DNA of 25,582 nt, taken from NCBI GenBank assembly GCA_964583765.1, contig CAZOWW010000087.1:1-25582 (forward strand), written 5' to 3'. This DNA comes from CAZOWW01 sp964583765. GTDB lineage: Bacteria > Actinomycetota > Actinomycetes > Actinomycetales > Kineosporiaceae. Below, piece by piece: positions 15,116-21,923 of the stretch. Positions within the stretch are counted from its first letter, which is position 1, and every line of letters starts with the position of its first letter. Both the position numbers and the translations under genes were made by a program. The notes beneath the pieces are model-generated. The model made no database searches. It saw only the letters and a program-made list of their open reading frames with translations, and was not told the origin of the DNA.

Positions 15116-16030
15116 TCACGGAGCCTTCGTGGGATCGCCCGAGGCCCAGGCGATGCCGTCCCCGCGATCCAGCTGCTCGATCGCGGCCATGTCCGCGTCA
15201 TCGAGGGCGAATCCGAAGATGTCGGCGTTCATCCGCACCCGGTCGGCGTCGGTGCTCTTCGGGATCACCGGATACCCCTTCTGGACGGCCCACCGCAGCA
15301 GGACCTGTGCCTCACCGACCCCGTACTTCCCGGCCATGGCCTTGAAGGGGCTGTCCGCCTGCTCGCCGTCGGCCTTCATCCGGTCCGTCTTCGCGCTGTC
15401 CTGTCCCTCGGCGTTTCTCCAGGTGGAGAGGGGGACGAGGCTGCTGTAGGCGATGGGGGTGATCGCGTGGTCGCGGAGGTACCGGACCAGCTCCGGCTTC
15501 TGCGACCACGGATGCAACTCGATCTGGTCGGCGACCGGCATCGGCAGTCCCTCGGTCCTCAGCTCCTCGAGGTGCCTGATGCTGAAGTTGCTCACGCCGA
15601 TCGCCCGCGTCTTCCCCTGCCGTTGCAGCTCGACGAGTCCGCGCCACTGGGCAATTCGCTGGTCGCGTTCGAACGGCGCGTGGATCAGGTAGAGGTCCAC
15701 GTGGTCGAGTCCCAGCCGTTCGAGGCTCTCGTCGAGCGAGGCAATGGTGGACTCGGTGGTCTTCGCCGGCTGGCCCCAGGCCGGATTGCCGGGCCAGAGT
15801 TTCGTGGTGACGAAGAGCTCGCTCCTCGCCAGACCCCCGGACTCGAGTGCCTGTCTGATTCCCGCGCCGACCCCCGATTCGTTCTGATAACCCTCCGCGG
15901 TGTCGATGTGTCGATATCCGGCACGAATGGCCTGGCCCACCGCGGCAGCGACCTCGTCGTCAGGGATGAGGTACGTACCGAAACCGAGGTAAGGGATCTC
16001 GACACCCGTGGCCATCGTCAGGGTCTTCAC
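15116..16030 (-). CDS. Aldo/keto reductase
   Basis: 304-residue NADPH-dependent oxidoreductase with a TIM-barrel fold, reducing aldehydes or ketones to alcohols in the cytoplasm. The catalytic tetrad is present: D43 and Y48 (HIDTAEGYQNE), K77 (VTTKLW) and H117 (YLIHAPF). The cofactor site includes GVSNFS near 160, and IPKST near 260 binds the NADP phosphate region. The family N-terminus (KTLTMATGVEIPYLGFGTY) begins right after GTG 16030, which has GGGAG 7 nt upstream; ATG 16054 is an alternative and would add 8 residues. It is divergent from the AraC-type gene, which probably controls it, and precedes the YciI-like gene. The substrate is unknown. Confidence 0.93.
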   Translation of the reverse strand: MKTLTMATGVEIPYLGFGTYLIPDDEVAAAVGQAIRAGYRHIDTAEGYQNESGVGAGIRQALESGGLARSELFVTTKLWPGNPAWGQPAKTTESTIASLDESLERLGLDHVDLYLIHAPFERDQRIAQWRGLVELQRQGKTRAIGVSNFSIRHLEELRTEGLPMPVADQIELHPWSQKPELVRYLRDHAITPIAYSSLVPLSTWRNAEGQDSAKTDRMKADGEQADSPFKAMAGKYGVGEAQVLLRWAVQKGYPVIPKSTDADRVRMNADIFGFALDDADMAAIEQLDRGDGIAWASGDPTKAP

Positions 16031-16110
16031 GGGATTCTCCCTGGAGAGCGACATGTACAGGACCCTACTCGTCACCCGAGCCGACGTGCCTGCTCACTCC
16101 TCCGAAATAC

Positions 16111-16139
16111 TTGCCTGATCCTGCAGGCGCCGGAATAAT
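16111..16139 (+). promoter_or_regulatory. Sigma-70-type promoter for the AraC-family gene
   Basis: TTGCCT (16111-16116) and AATAAT (16134-16139) are separated by exactly 17 bp in an otherwise GC-rich spacer that contains the palindrome CCTGCAGG. The start point would be near 16146, giving a leader of about 48 nt to ATG 16194. The spacer palindrome also sits about 95 nt upstream of the reductase start, so it could be a shared operator. Confidence 0.6.
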
Positions 16140-16193
16140 GCACCCCGTCCGGCGCGGACAGGCCCAGGACACCGGCGGAGACGGGGGCGGGGA

Positions 16194-17066
16194 ATGCATT
16201 TCGAGGAACTCGCCGACGAGGTCTCCCGTCGGGTCCGCACGGGCGAGAACGGCGGTCACCCGACCACCCAGCCGATGGACGGCCTGCTCCTGCTCCGGCA
16301 GGAGTCCCCGAGCCCGCTCGAGGCCTCCCTGTACGAACCCGTCCTCTGCCTGGTCCTCCAGGGCAGGAAGGAGGTCTCGATCGCGGAGCGGACGCTGTCC
16401 CTCAACCCCGGGGAGTGCCTCCTCGTGAGTCACGACCTGCCCGTCCGCTCCAGGGTCACGAAGGCCCCGTACCTGGCCCTGGTCCTCGTGGTGGACGTCG
16501 CCACCGTCCGGGAGCTCCGCGAGCAGGTCTCGGACGCGGACCTCGCGGAAGGAACCGCCCGCGCAGCGCAGACGCACCGCGCCGATCCCGGGTTGCTCGA
16601 CGCCCTGCGTCGGTACCTCGCGCTCGCCGACTCCCCGGCGGACGCGAAGGTGCTCGGTCCGCTCACCGCGAGGGAGATCCACTACCGCCTGCTCACGACT
16701 CCGTCCGGCGGCATGCTCCGCAGCCTCACCCGCCCCGACAGCAACGCCAGCGCCATCGCGCACGCCATCGGGCACATCCGCGGGGACATCCGCTCGCCGA
16801 TCGCCGTCCCGGAACTGGCGCGGCGGGTGGGGATGAGCGTCTCGTCGTTCCACAAGCACTTCAAGACGATCACCTCGACGACCCCGTTGCAGTACCAGAA
16901 GGAGCTCCGGCTGCTCGAGGCCCGGCGATTGCTGAGGACGGGTGGCGCCTCGGTCACCCTCGCCGCCTTCGACGTCGGGTACGAGAGCCCGAGCCAGTTC
17001 AGCCGGGAGTACACCCGCAAGTTCGGCGTCTCCCCGAGCCGCGACCTGGCGACCGCACCCAGCTGA
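16194..17066 (+). CDS. AraC-family transcriptional regulator (AraC_N type)
   Basis: 290-residue regulator. The N-terminal part (about 20-180) matches the AraC_N type: EPVLCLVLQGRKEVSIAERTLSLNPGECLLVSHDLPV, a cupin-like effector domain, then LTAREIHYRLLTTPSGGMLRSL. The C-terminal AraC HTH (about 190-285) has two helix-turn-helix units: VPELARRVGMSVSSFHKHFK and LAAFDVGYESPSQFSREYTR, followed by FGVSPSR. Regulators of this subfamily often sit divergent to an aldo/keto reductase or other oxidoreductase and activate it in response to a small molecule. That fits the divergent reductase here, though the effector is unknown. ATG 16194 is preceded by a G-rich stretch rather than a clean ribosome site. 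Confidence 0.92.
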   Translation: MHFEELADEVSRRVRTGENGGHPTTQPMDGLLLLRQESPSPLEASLYEPVLCLVLQGRKEVSIAERTLSLNPGECLLVSHDLPVRSRVTKAPYLALVLVVDVATVRELREQVSDADLAEGTARAAQTHRADPGLLDALRRYLALADSPADAKVLGPLTAREIHYRLLTTPSGGMLRSLTRPDSNASAIAHAIGHIRGDIRSPIAVPELARRVGMSVSSFHKHFKTITSTTPLQYQKELRLLEARRLLRTGGASVTLAAFDVGYESPSQFSREYTRKFGVSPSRDLATAPS

Positions 17067-17133
17067 CCCGGACGACGGCGACCAGCCGACCCGAGCGACC
17101 GCGACCAGCCGACCCGGACGACGGCGTACCGGC
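17065..17133. repeat. Three tandem 23-bp repeats starting at the araC-type stop codon
   Basis: Units at 17065-17087, 17088-17110 and 17111-17133 begin GACCCGGACGACGGCGACC, GACCCGAGCGACCGCGACC and GACCCGGACGACGGCGTACC. The first unit begins within the TGA stop. They separate the regulator from the DUF1345 gene. This looks like a 3'-end duplication; it may also fold as G/C-rich RNA. Confidence 0.8.
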
Positions 17134-17163
17134 AGAGAGGTTGAGCAGCCGCCTGCGCTGGGC

Positions 17164-17868
17164 ATGCAGAGGGCTGTGAACACGACCGCGCATCCCGGGA
17201 CCGCCGCAATGGACCAGCCGGCGCCCTTCGCCACCACCGATCCCAGGGCCTCGCTGCGGCTGGGCATCTGCTTGCTGATCGGCCTGCTCGTCGCCGGGGT
17301 GCTCGCCGCCGTCGGCCCGGCACTGCTCGCCCCGTTGACGGGATGGGACGCCGCCGTCCTGGTGTACCTGGTGTGGATGTGGATCCAGATCGGCCCCGCC
17401 GACGCCGATCGAACCGCCGCCGTGGCCGTCCGGGAGGACAACTCCCGCCAGCTCTCGGATCTGGTGCTCCTCCTCGCCGCGGTCGCCAGCCTCGGCGGGG
17501 TCGGCTACGTCGTCGCCCTGGGCGCCGCCCGGAACAACTCGATCAGCCCGGGGGTCGCGATCACGCTCGCCATCACCTCGGTCGCGCTGTCGTGGGCCCT
17601 GGTCCACACCCTGTTCACGCTGCGCTATGCACGGCTCTACTACACCGGCGTCGACGGTGGCATCGACTTCAACCAGGAGATGCCGCCGCGGTACACGGAC
17701 TTCGCGTACCTGGCGTTCACCGTGGGAATGACCTTCCAGGTGTCCGACACGGACCTGCAGACACCCACCATCCGCGCGACGGTGCTGCGACATGCCCTGC
17801 TGTCCTACCTGTTCGGTGCGGTGATCATCTCACTGACCATCAACCTCGTCGCGGGCCTGACCAAGTGA
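17164..17868 (+). CDS. DUF1345 integral membrane protein
   Basis: 234 residues from ATG 17164 (220 if ATG 17209 is used; GTG 17176 is also possible, with AGAGGG too close upstream). Hydrophobic segments lie near 33-55, 62-77, 97-120, 130-155 and 208-232, with a further weakly hydrophobic stretch near 178-193. The region YARLYYTGVDGGIDF followed by YTDFAYLAFTVGMTFQVSDTD is the hallmark of DUF1345, a family of bacterial inner-membrane proteins without known function. It also has WDAAVLVYLVWMW, as in other members. The last codons and the stop lie in the first copy of a perfect 21-bp duplication. It follows the AraC-type gene by about 100 nt on the same strand but shares no obvious role with it. 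Confidence 0.88.
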   Translation: MQRAVNTTAHPGTAAMDQPAPFATTDPRASLRLGICLLIGLLVAGVLAAVGPALLAPLTGWDAAVLVYLVWMWIQIGPADADRTAAVAVREDNSRQLSDLVLLLAAVASLGGVGYVVALGAARNNSISPGVAITLAITSVALSWALVHTLFTLRYARLYYTGVDGGIDFNQEMPPRYTDFAYLAFTVGMTFQVSDTDLQTPTIRATVLRHALLSYLFGAVIISLTINLVAGLTK

Positions 17869-17889
17869 GTCGCGGGCCTGACCAAGTGA
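17848..17889 (+). repeat. Perfect 21-bp tandem duplication carrying the stop codon
   Basis: GTCGCGGGCCTGACCAAGTG plus A occurs at 17848-17868 and again at 17869-17889 without mismatch. The first copy encodes the last residues VAGLTK and the TGA of the DUF1345 gene. The second copy repeats the tail and stop in frame, so readthrough would add only six residues. A weak third echo (GTCGAAGTGACC) follows. Confidence 0.9.
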
Positions 17890-18066
17890 CCGGACGGTCG
17901 AAGTGACCAACGGCGCAGATCGCACCCAGCGACCGGATGCTCCGGCCGTTCCGGCGCGAGGTTCTCCACCGCCAGGTCGCCCCGGGGACGACACGGTCAC
18001 GGGCCAGGACGCTGCAGGGTCCGGGCGGTCACCGGGTAAAGGGTCCTCGCCGGCGTGACCGGCCGC

Positions 18067-18092
18067 GCGCCTGGATCGCGGTCGCCAGGCGC
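18067..18092. terminator. 8-bp hairpin after the small unknown gene
   Basis: GCGCCTGG (18067-18074) and CCAGGCGC (18085-18092) form a perfect stem with a 10-nt loop, 9 nt downstream of the stop of the minus-strand gene at 18102. It has no T-run but the position fits a terminator for that gene. It could also end transcription from the DUF1345 gene. Confidence 0.55.
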
Positions 18093-18101
18093 CCGCTCGG
18101 G

Positions 18102-18413
18102 TCAGAAATCCCGGGCCCGGGGATCCATCAGCAGGGATGCCACCTCGCCACCGACGGCGGCCCGGTCCACCTCGCCGAAGTCGATCCCGGTGAAGCTCCC
18201 GGCCACCTCCGGGGAACTCTCCATCAGCACGCGAAGGAAGTGCTCGAGGAAGGTCTCGCCCAGGTCCTCGGGCGATGCCGCCGACCAGTCACGGTCCGGG
18301 ACACCGTACTGATCGGGATCCCCGCCCAGGTCCGCCAGGAACTCACCGACGAGCGACGGGTCGGCCCGCATCGCCTCGATCACTCGCTCGGTGGCGGTCG
18401 CGCTCGCGCTCAT
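18102..18413 (-). CDS. Small acidic protein of unknown function
   Basis: 103 residues from ATG 18413, beginning MSASATATERVIEAMRADPS. It is acidic and mostly helical by composition, with ERVIEAMRADPSLVGEFLADLGGDP near 9-33, a DLGETFLEHFLRVLM helix near 53-67 and a C-terminal EVASLLMDPRARDF. There is no signal peptide, membrane segment or cysteine. Codon use and composition look protein-coding, unlike the Arg/Pro-rich extension upstream of the chosen start. The ribosome site is poor (GGAG immediately before the ATG). It faces the DUF1345 gene and is followed by a hairpin. I do not recognise the family. Confidence 0.6.
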   Translation of the reverse strand: MSASATATERVIEAMRADPSLVGEFLADLGGDPDQYGVPDRDWSAASPEDLGETFLEHFLRVLMESSPEVAGSFTGIDFGEVDRAAVGGEVASLLMDPRARDF

Positions 18414-18703
18414 ACTCCAGGCATCGGCGTCCGGTCTCGGCCCCTTGACGGTCGACGCGCGAATCCGGGCGCCCAACCGTCCCTCGTCCGTTCGCTCTCG
18501 AGCCGACCAAGGCGGTGCTCGGCCACCACCACAGCTGACAGGTCGTGAGGTGACCACGCCGTTTCACCTGGTCCGCGTCGCCCGGGGCACCGCTCGGGAT
18601 CACGGGCGGATGCCGAGGCAAGGCGCGACCGGCGTGTTGGTCCTGGGCGATCGGGCGGTCGTTCTCCGCATCGATCCCACCCCACCTCTGCCGCCCACAA
18701 CCG

Positions 18704-18738
18704 GCATCCCGCTACCCGCTACCCGCTACCCGCTACCC
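18704..18738. repeat. Heptamer tandem array GCTACCC
   Basis: Four perfect GCTACCC copies occupy 18711-18738, preceded by one degenerate copy (GCATCCC) at 18704-18710. Such 7-bp arrays can gain or lose units by slippage. It lies outside any supported gene, 36 nt before the large hairpin. Confidence 0.85.
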
Positions 18739-18773
18739 GGAGGATTGTCCGGCGACGGGATCGCCCAACGGAC

Positions 18774-18830
18774 GCAGTGGAGCCGGTGGCAGCGCGCTCG
18801 GGAAGAGCTCGCCACCACCGGCTCCACTGC
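18774..18830. terminator. Perfect 16-bp inverted repeat, probable terminator
   Basis: Left arm 18774-18789 (GCAGTGGAGCCGGTGG) pairs with right arm 18815-18830 (CCACCGGCTCCACTGC) with no mismatch and a 25-nt loop. It lies 160 nt downstream of the subtilase stop, so it may end that transcript. The arm length and large loop are unusual for an intrinsic terminator, and a protein-binding or recombination site is possible. Confidence 0.6.
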
Positions 18831-18990
18831 AGTCAGAGCTCGTCCCGCCCGTTCCCGGAACGGCCTCGTGGGCCGGGACAACCCCGGTGACCGGTGTCAG
18901 CGGGACCACCGGGATCGGACCAGAACAGGGATCGGATCACGGATCGGATCGGTGGGCGGTCCCGGATCGAGATCCAGGTCGTGCGCCGGT

Positions 18991-20583
18991 TCAGGGGTGC
19001 GTGACCCACAGGTCGTAGCTGCCCGCACCCGAGTAGTCGTACGCCATGAGGCGGTAGTACCCCGCCGAGGCGGCGTAGAGGATCCGCTCGTTGGCGGTGA
19101 CGCTGTTGGACCAGGCCACATTCGCCCAGGACGTCCCGGTCCAGCGCTGCAGGAACAGGTCGGGGTCGTAGCCGGACGAGCCTGCGAGCCAGGCCTGGAT
19201 GTAGCCCGTGCCCTGCAGCCAGTAGCTGCCGTCGGGCGCGATCACCGAGGTGCCCTGACCGGTGAGGGTGCCGTTCCACTTGCGCGCGAGCCGGTTCGGG
19301 CTGCCGTTCGGGTTGGACACCACTCCGGCGGCCGCGTCACCGGTGAGCACCGCGTTCACCACGGCCTGGGTGGCATAGGGATTGGCCTGCAGGAAGAGCG
19401 CCGCCAGTCCGGTGACGTGCGGGGTGGCCATCGACGTACCGGAGATCGTGTTGATCGCGGTCGTGGACCCGATCCAGTCCGAGGTGATCGAGACACCGGG
19501 CGCGAACACGTCCACGCAGTTGCCCCAGTTGGAGAAGGTGGCGCGGGTATCCGTGGCGTCCGTGGCCCCCACGGTCAGGGCCTGCGGGGTGGCCGCCGGC
19601 GAGACCTGGCAGGCGTCCCCACCGTTGTTGCCCGCCGCGATCGCGTAGGTGACGCCCTGGGCGATCGAGTTCGCGACCGCGTCGTCCAGCGCCTGGTTGA
19701 AACCGCCCCCCAGGCTCATGTTGGCCACGGACGGTCCGGCGTGCATGTAGGTCACCCAGTCGACACCGGCCATGACCCCGGAGGTGCTGCCCGACCCGGA
19801 GCAGTCGAGCACCCGCACCGGAACCAACGCGACGCTCTTCGCCACCCCGTAGGTCGCGCCGCCGATGGTGCCCGCCACATGCGTGCCGTGCCCGTTGCAG
19901 TCGGTGGTGCCGCGACCGTCCGCGATCACGGTGAACCCGGCCCCCACCCGGCCACCGAGGTCGGCGTGGGAGCCCAGGATGCCGGTGTCGATCACGTAGG
20001 CGGTGACTCCGGCGCCGGTCGCGGTCACGTGGTAGGCGCCGTCCAGCGGACGGCTGAGCTGGTCGATCCGGTCCAGGCCCCAGGGCGCCCCGGACTGCAC
20101 CACCCGGGGACCGACCGCGGCCGCACGCTGCGTGGCACCCGACTTCGGGTGGCCCGCGCCCAGTCTTGCGGACAACAGGTCGGCGGCGGTGGACGGCCGG
20201 GCCGGGCCCAGGTCCGAGGCGGTCATCACGGAGTCCGGCACCACGTAGGCGACCGTGGAGTCCCGGCGGACGGCGGCCAGCTGCGCCGAGGTCAGGGTGG
20301 CGGAGAAACCGTGCACGGTCGCGCCGTACACGTGGTCGGCCTGCAACCCGTGCCGGGCCGAGACGGCCGCCCCCGACGCGTCGTTGCGCAGGACGACGAT
20401 GTACCGCTGCGGCAGCAGCCGACCGTGCACGGTGAGCAGCGGAGCCTGGCGCCCGGTGCTGGCATCGGCACTCGCGGCACCGACCGCCATCCCTCCGGCG
20501 AGCAGGCCGAGGACGGCAGCCGAGGCGGCGGTCCTCCGCCCGTGGCGACGCGGTCGGCGGACGGTGGTGAGGTTCCCCGTCAT
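18991..20583 (-). CDS. Secreted subtilisin-like protease (S8, proteinase K type)
   Basis: 530-residue exported serine protease precursor. A basic N-terminus and hydrophobic stretch (about 19-38) form a signal peptide. Residues about 58-118 are an I9 propeptide (PQRYIVVLRNDAS, HGFSATLTSAQLAAVRRDSTVAYVVPD). The catalytic domain (about 165-420) has D199 (YVIDTG), H232 (NGHGTHVAGT) and S384 (GTSMATPH), with oxyanion N319 (AAGNN). Cysteines at 229, 261, 325 and 356 fit proteinase K-type disulfides. The C-terminal about 440-530, rich in W, Y and G (WNGTLTGQGTS ... SYDLWVTHP), resembles a PPC-type bacterial pre-peptidase C-terminal beta domain. ATG 20583 is chosen over the upstream ATG 20619 because GAAGGA lies 10 nt before it. 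It is monocistronic and secreted, with a degradative role. Confidence 0.94.
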   Translation of the reverse strand: MTGNLTTVRRPRRHGRRTAASAAVLGLLAGGMAVGAASADASTGRQAPLLTVHGRLLPQRYIVVLRNDASGAAVSARHGLQADHVYGATVHGFSATLTSAQLAAVRRDSTVAYVVPDSVMTASDLGPARPSTAADLLSARLGAGHPKSGATQRAAAVGPRVVQSGAPWGLDRIDQLSRPLDGAYHVTATGAGVTAYVIDTGILGSHADLGGRVGAGFTVIADGRGTTDCNGHGTHVAGTIGGATYGVAKSVALVPVRVLDCSGSGSTSGVMAGVDWVTYMHAGPSVANMSLGGGFNQALDDAVANSIAQGVTYAIAAGNNGGDACQVSPAATPQALTVGATDATDTRATFSNWGNCVDVFAPGVSITSDWIGSTTAINTISGTSMATPHVTGLAALFLQANPYATQAVVNAVLTGDAAAGVVSNPNGSPNRLARKWNGTLTGQGTSVIAPDGSYWLQGTGYIQAWLAGSSGYDPDLFLQRWTGTSWANVAWSNSVTANERILYAASAGYYRLMAYDYSGAGSYDLWVTHP

Positions 20584-20945
20584 TGAGGTGTGTCCTTCCG
20601 AGGAGTCCGGAGCTTCCAAGGGCTCGCGGTCGCACTGACCGCGGGAGGGCCGTTCGACGACACCGTGGTGGGTCGTTCAGCCCAGCCCCTGATTACTCCA
20701 GGTGACTGACTTCTAACACTCAGTCAGGGGTGCGGATCCGGCGCGTTGATACAGATCGGTTCCGAATCGGGTGACACAGGCGAGGGGCGGCGCCAGGAAC
20801 GGGCGGTAGCGGCAACGGGCGGCGCCACGCTGCCCGGTGATCGGCCCGCATGTCGAGTCGGCGCCGCACCACCTCACCACCGCGGAACGCCTCGCCCCCG
20901 CCTCACCTCGCGGCAACCGCCGGGGACCTCGCTACCGTCGGGGAC
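20584..20945. promoter_or_regulatory. Divergent intergenic region, subtilase and unknown gene
   Basis: 362 nt with no supported gene. A comparatively AT-rich patch around 20690-20760 carries the inverted repeat TGACTGA-N10-TCAGTCA (20703-20726) and is the likely subtilase promoter area, although no firm -35/-10 pair was found. A TACCGT hexamer at 20933-20938, 7 nt before GTG 20946, could be the -10 of a leaderless transcript for the plus-strand gene. Confidence 0.4.
20703..20726. promoter_or_regulatory. Inverted repeat TGACTGA-N10-TCAGTCA, candidate operator
   Basis: Seven perfect base pairs with a 10-nt AT-rich centre (CTTCTAACAC), 120 nt upstream of the subtilase start. The 17-bp centre-to-centre arm spacing is suited to a dimeric regulator. 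A short RNA hairpin is the alternative. Confidence 0.45.
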
Positions 20946-21491
20946 GTGGGATTCCCTGCGGTGAGCTGGACGGGATGCTTCCCGGAGTTGCACGGCTTCG
21001 TCCTGCTCGCCCCGGAGCGCCTCGACCGGGCGGTCGGCGGCGCCGCGACCGGACGCGATCTGCTGACGCTGTTCAGCACCACGGAGCTCGGCGACCGCGT
21101 CGCCGCCGAAGGCGTCGCCATCCCGCTGATGAACCCGGAGGCGGCCTACTACCGCGTGCTCATACGGCATCCGAGCACGCCCTCGCCCTGGGGCCGGCCG
21201 TGCCGGTCCTGGCCCGGGTGGGTGCTCGGCACCACCACGGGGTCGCTCGTGTTCTGTGGCGCCGGCGCGCTGACCTGCTGGGATCCGGACGACGCCCGGC
21301 ACCGTCGGGCCCAGGTACCGCCCGGGTGGTACACCGTGCGCATCGACGGACACCTGCTCGACGGCGTTCCGGACGACGCCGCCTACGAGTTCGTGCTCAC
21401 GCCCACCGACGACCGCCCGACGCTGCGCGCACGGTTGGACGAGGACCTGGGCATCCCGGGCCTCGACGGCTCAGGTGACGACCCGGCGTGA
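20946..21491 (+). CDS. Protein of unknown function, 181 residues
   Basis: Protein-like frame from GTG 20946 (GTG 20961 or ATG 20850 are alternatives; none has a good ribosome site). It is soluble, with no signal peptide or membrane segment. It opens with VGFPAVSWTGCFPELHGFVLL and includes a long loop rich in W, P and G (PSPWGRPCRSWPGWVLG) near 90-105. The end is WYTVRIDGHLLDGV ... AYEFVLTPTDDRP, which looks like beta strands. Cysteines occur at positions 13, 97, 114 and 121. It converges with the excalibur gene, with 36 nt between them. I do not recognise the family. Confidence 0.65.
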   Translation: MGFPAVSWTGCFPELHGFVLLAPERLDRAVGGAATGRDLLTLFSTTELGDRVAAEGVAIPLMNPEAAYYRVLIRHPSTPSPWGRPCRSWPGWVLGTTTGSLVFCGAGALTCWDPDDARHRRAQVPPGWYTVRIDGHLLDGVPDDAAYEFVLTPTDDRPTLRARLDEDLGIPGLDGSGDDPA

Positions 21492-21527
21492 CGCCTGCGG
21501 GCACGGGCGGCATCGCCGACGACTCGG

Positions 21528-21818
21528 CTACCGCTTCTCGCAGGCGACGCCGTCCTTGTCGCGGTCCAGGCCGGTGTTCGCCCGATACAGCGCGGTGTTC
21601 ACGAAGAACGTCGTGACGGGCTTGGCATGACCACGCACCTTGTCGTGCGCGCCCTTCCTGCCCACGCCGTGCGGGTAGACCTTGTGCAGGGCCGTGCAGT
21701 TCGCGTAGTGAACGATCTTCACCGACCGCGCCTGAGCAGCCTCAGCAGGGACACCCACCGCCATGAGGGCGCTCGTCGCGAGGACCACGGCCGCCAGACA
21801 CCAACTCTTTCCACGCAT
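21528..21818 (-). CDS. Secreted excalibur calcium-binding domain protein
   Basis: 96 residues from ATG 21818 (a TTG two codons upstream is also possible). The signal peptide spans about 1-30 (MRGKSWCLAAVVLATSALMA, with an EAAQA cleavage region). The mature part has the excalibur features: HYANCTALHKVYPHGVGRKG near 37-56 and the C-terminal DRDKDGVACE, an EF-hand-like DxDxDG loop followed by Cys-Glu. Excalibur domains bind calcium and are common in actinobacterial secreted proteins and nucleases. Here no nuclease domain is attached. No strong ribosome site is visible; TAGTTA ends 6 nt before the ATG and could be the -10 of a leaderless transcript. Confidence 0.9.
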   Translation of the reverse strand: MRGKSWCLAAVVLATSALMAVGVPAEAAQARSVKIVHYANCTALHKVYPHGVGRKGAHDKVRGHAKPVTTFFVNTALYRANTGLDRDKDGVACEKR

Positions 21819-21923
21819 CCCCAATAACTACCACGCGTGATCCGGTGTCGACAGTTCGCATCCAGCGGGATCGGGTGAACGGATGACGCGCCGCCCCTCC
21901 GGCACGCGTCGCAGGGAGTGCCC

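Larger units (their letters stand above)
18414..18990. other. 577-nt gene-free stretch with repeats and a hairpin
   Basis: Between the small unknown gene and the 3' end of the subtilase gene there is no supported coding frame; the open frames here are Arg/Pro/Gly-rich shadows. It holds the GCTACCC array, the 16-bp hairpin, and three GGATCGGA direct repeats at 18912, 18929 and 18941. The promoter of the small gene should also lie here, but no clear hexamers were seen. Confidence 0.5.

Noticed and set aside
18391..20586. 731-codon plus-strand open frame over the subtilase gene
   Set aside because: The minus-strand frame has a full S8 catalytic triad, propeptide and signal peptide. The plus-strand product is Gly/Arg/His-rich with no domain.
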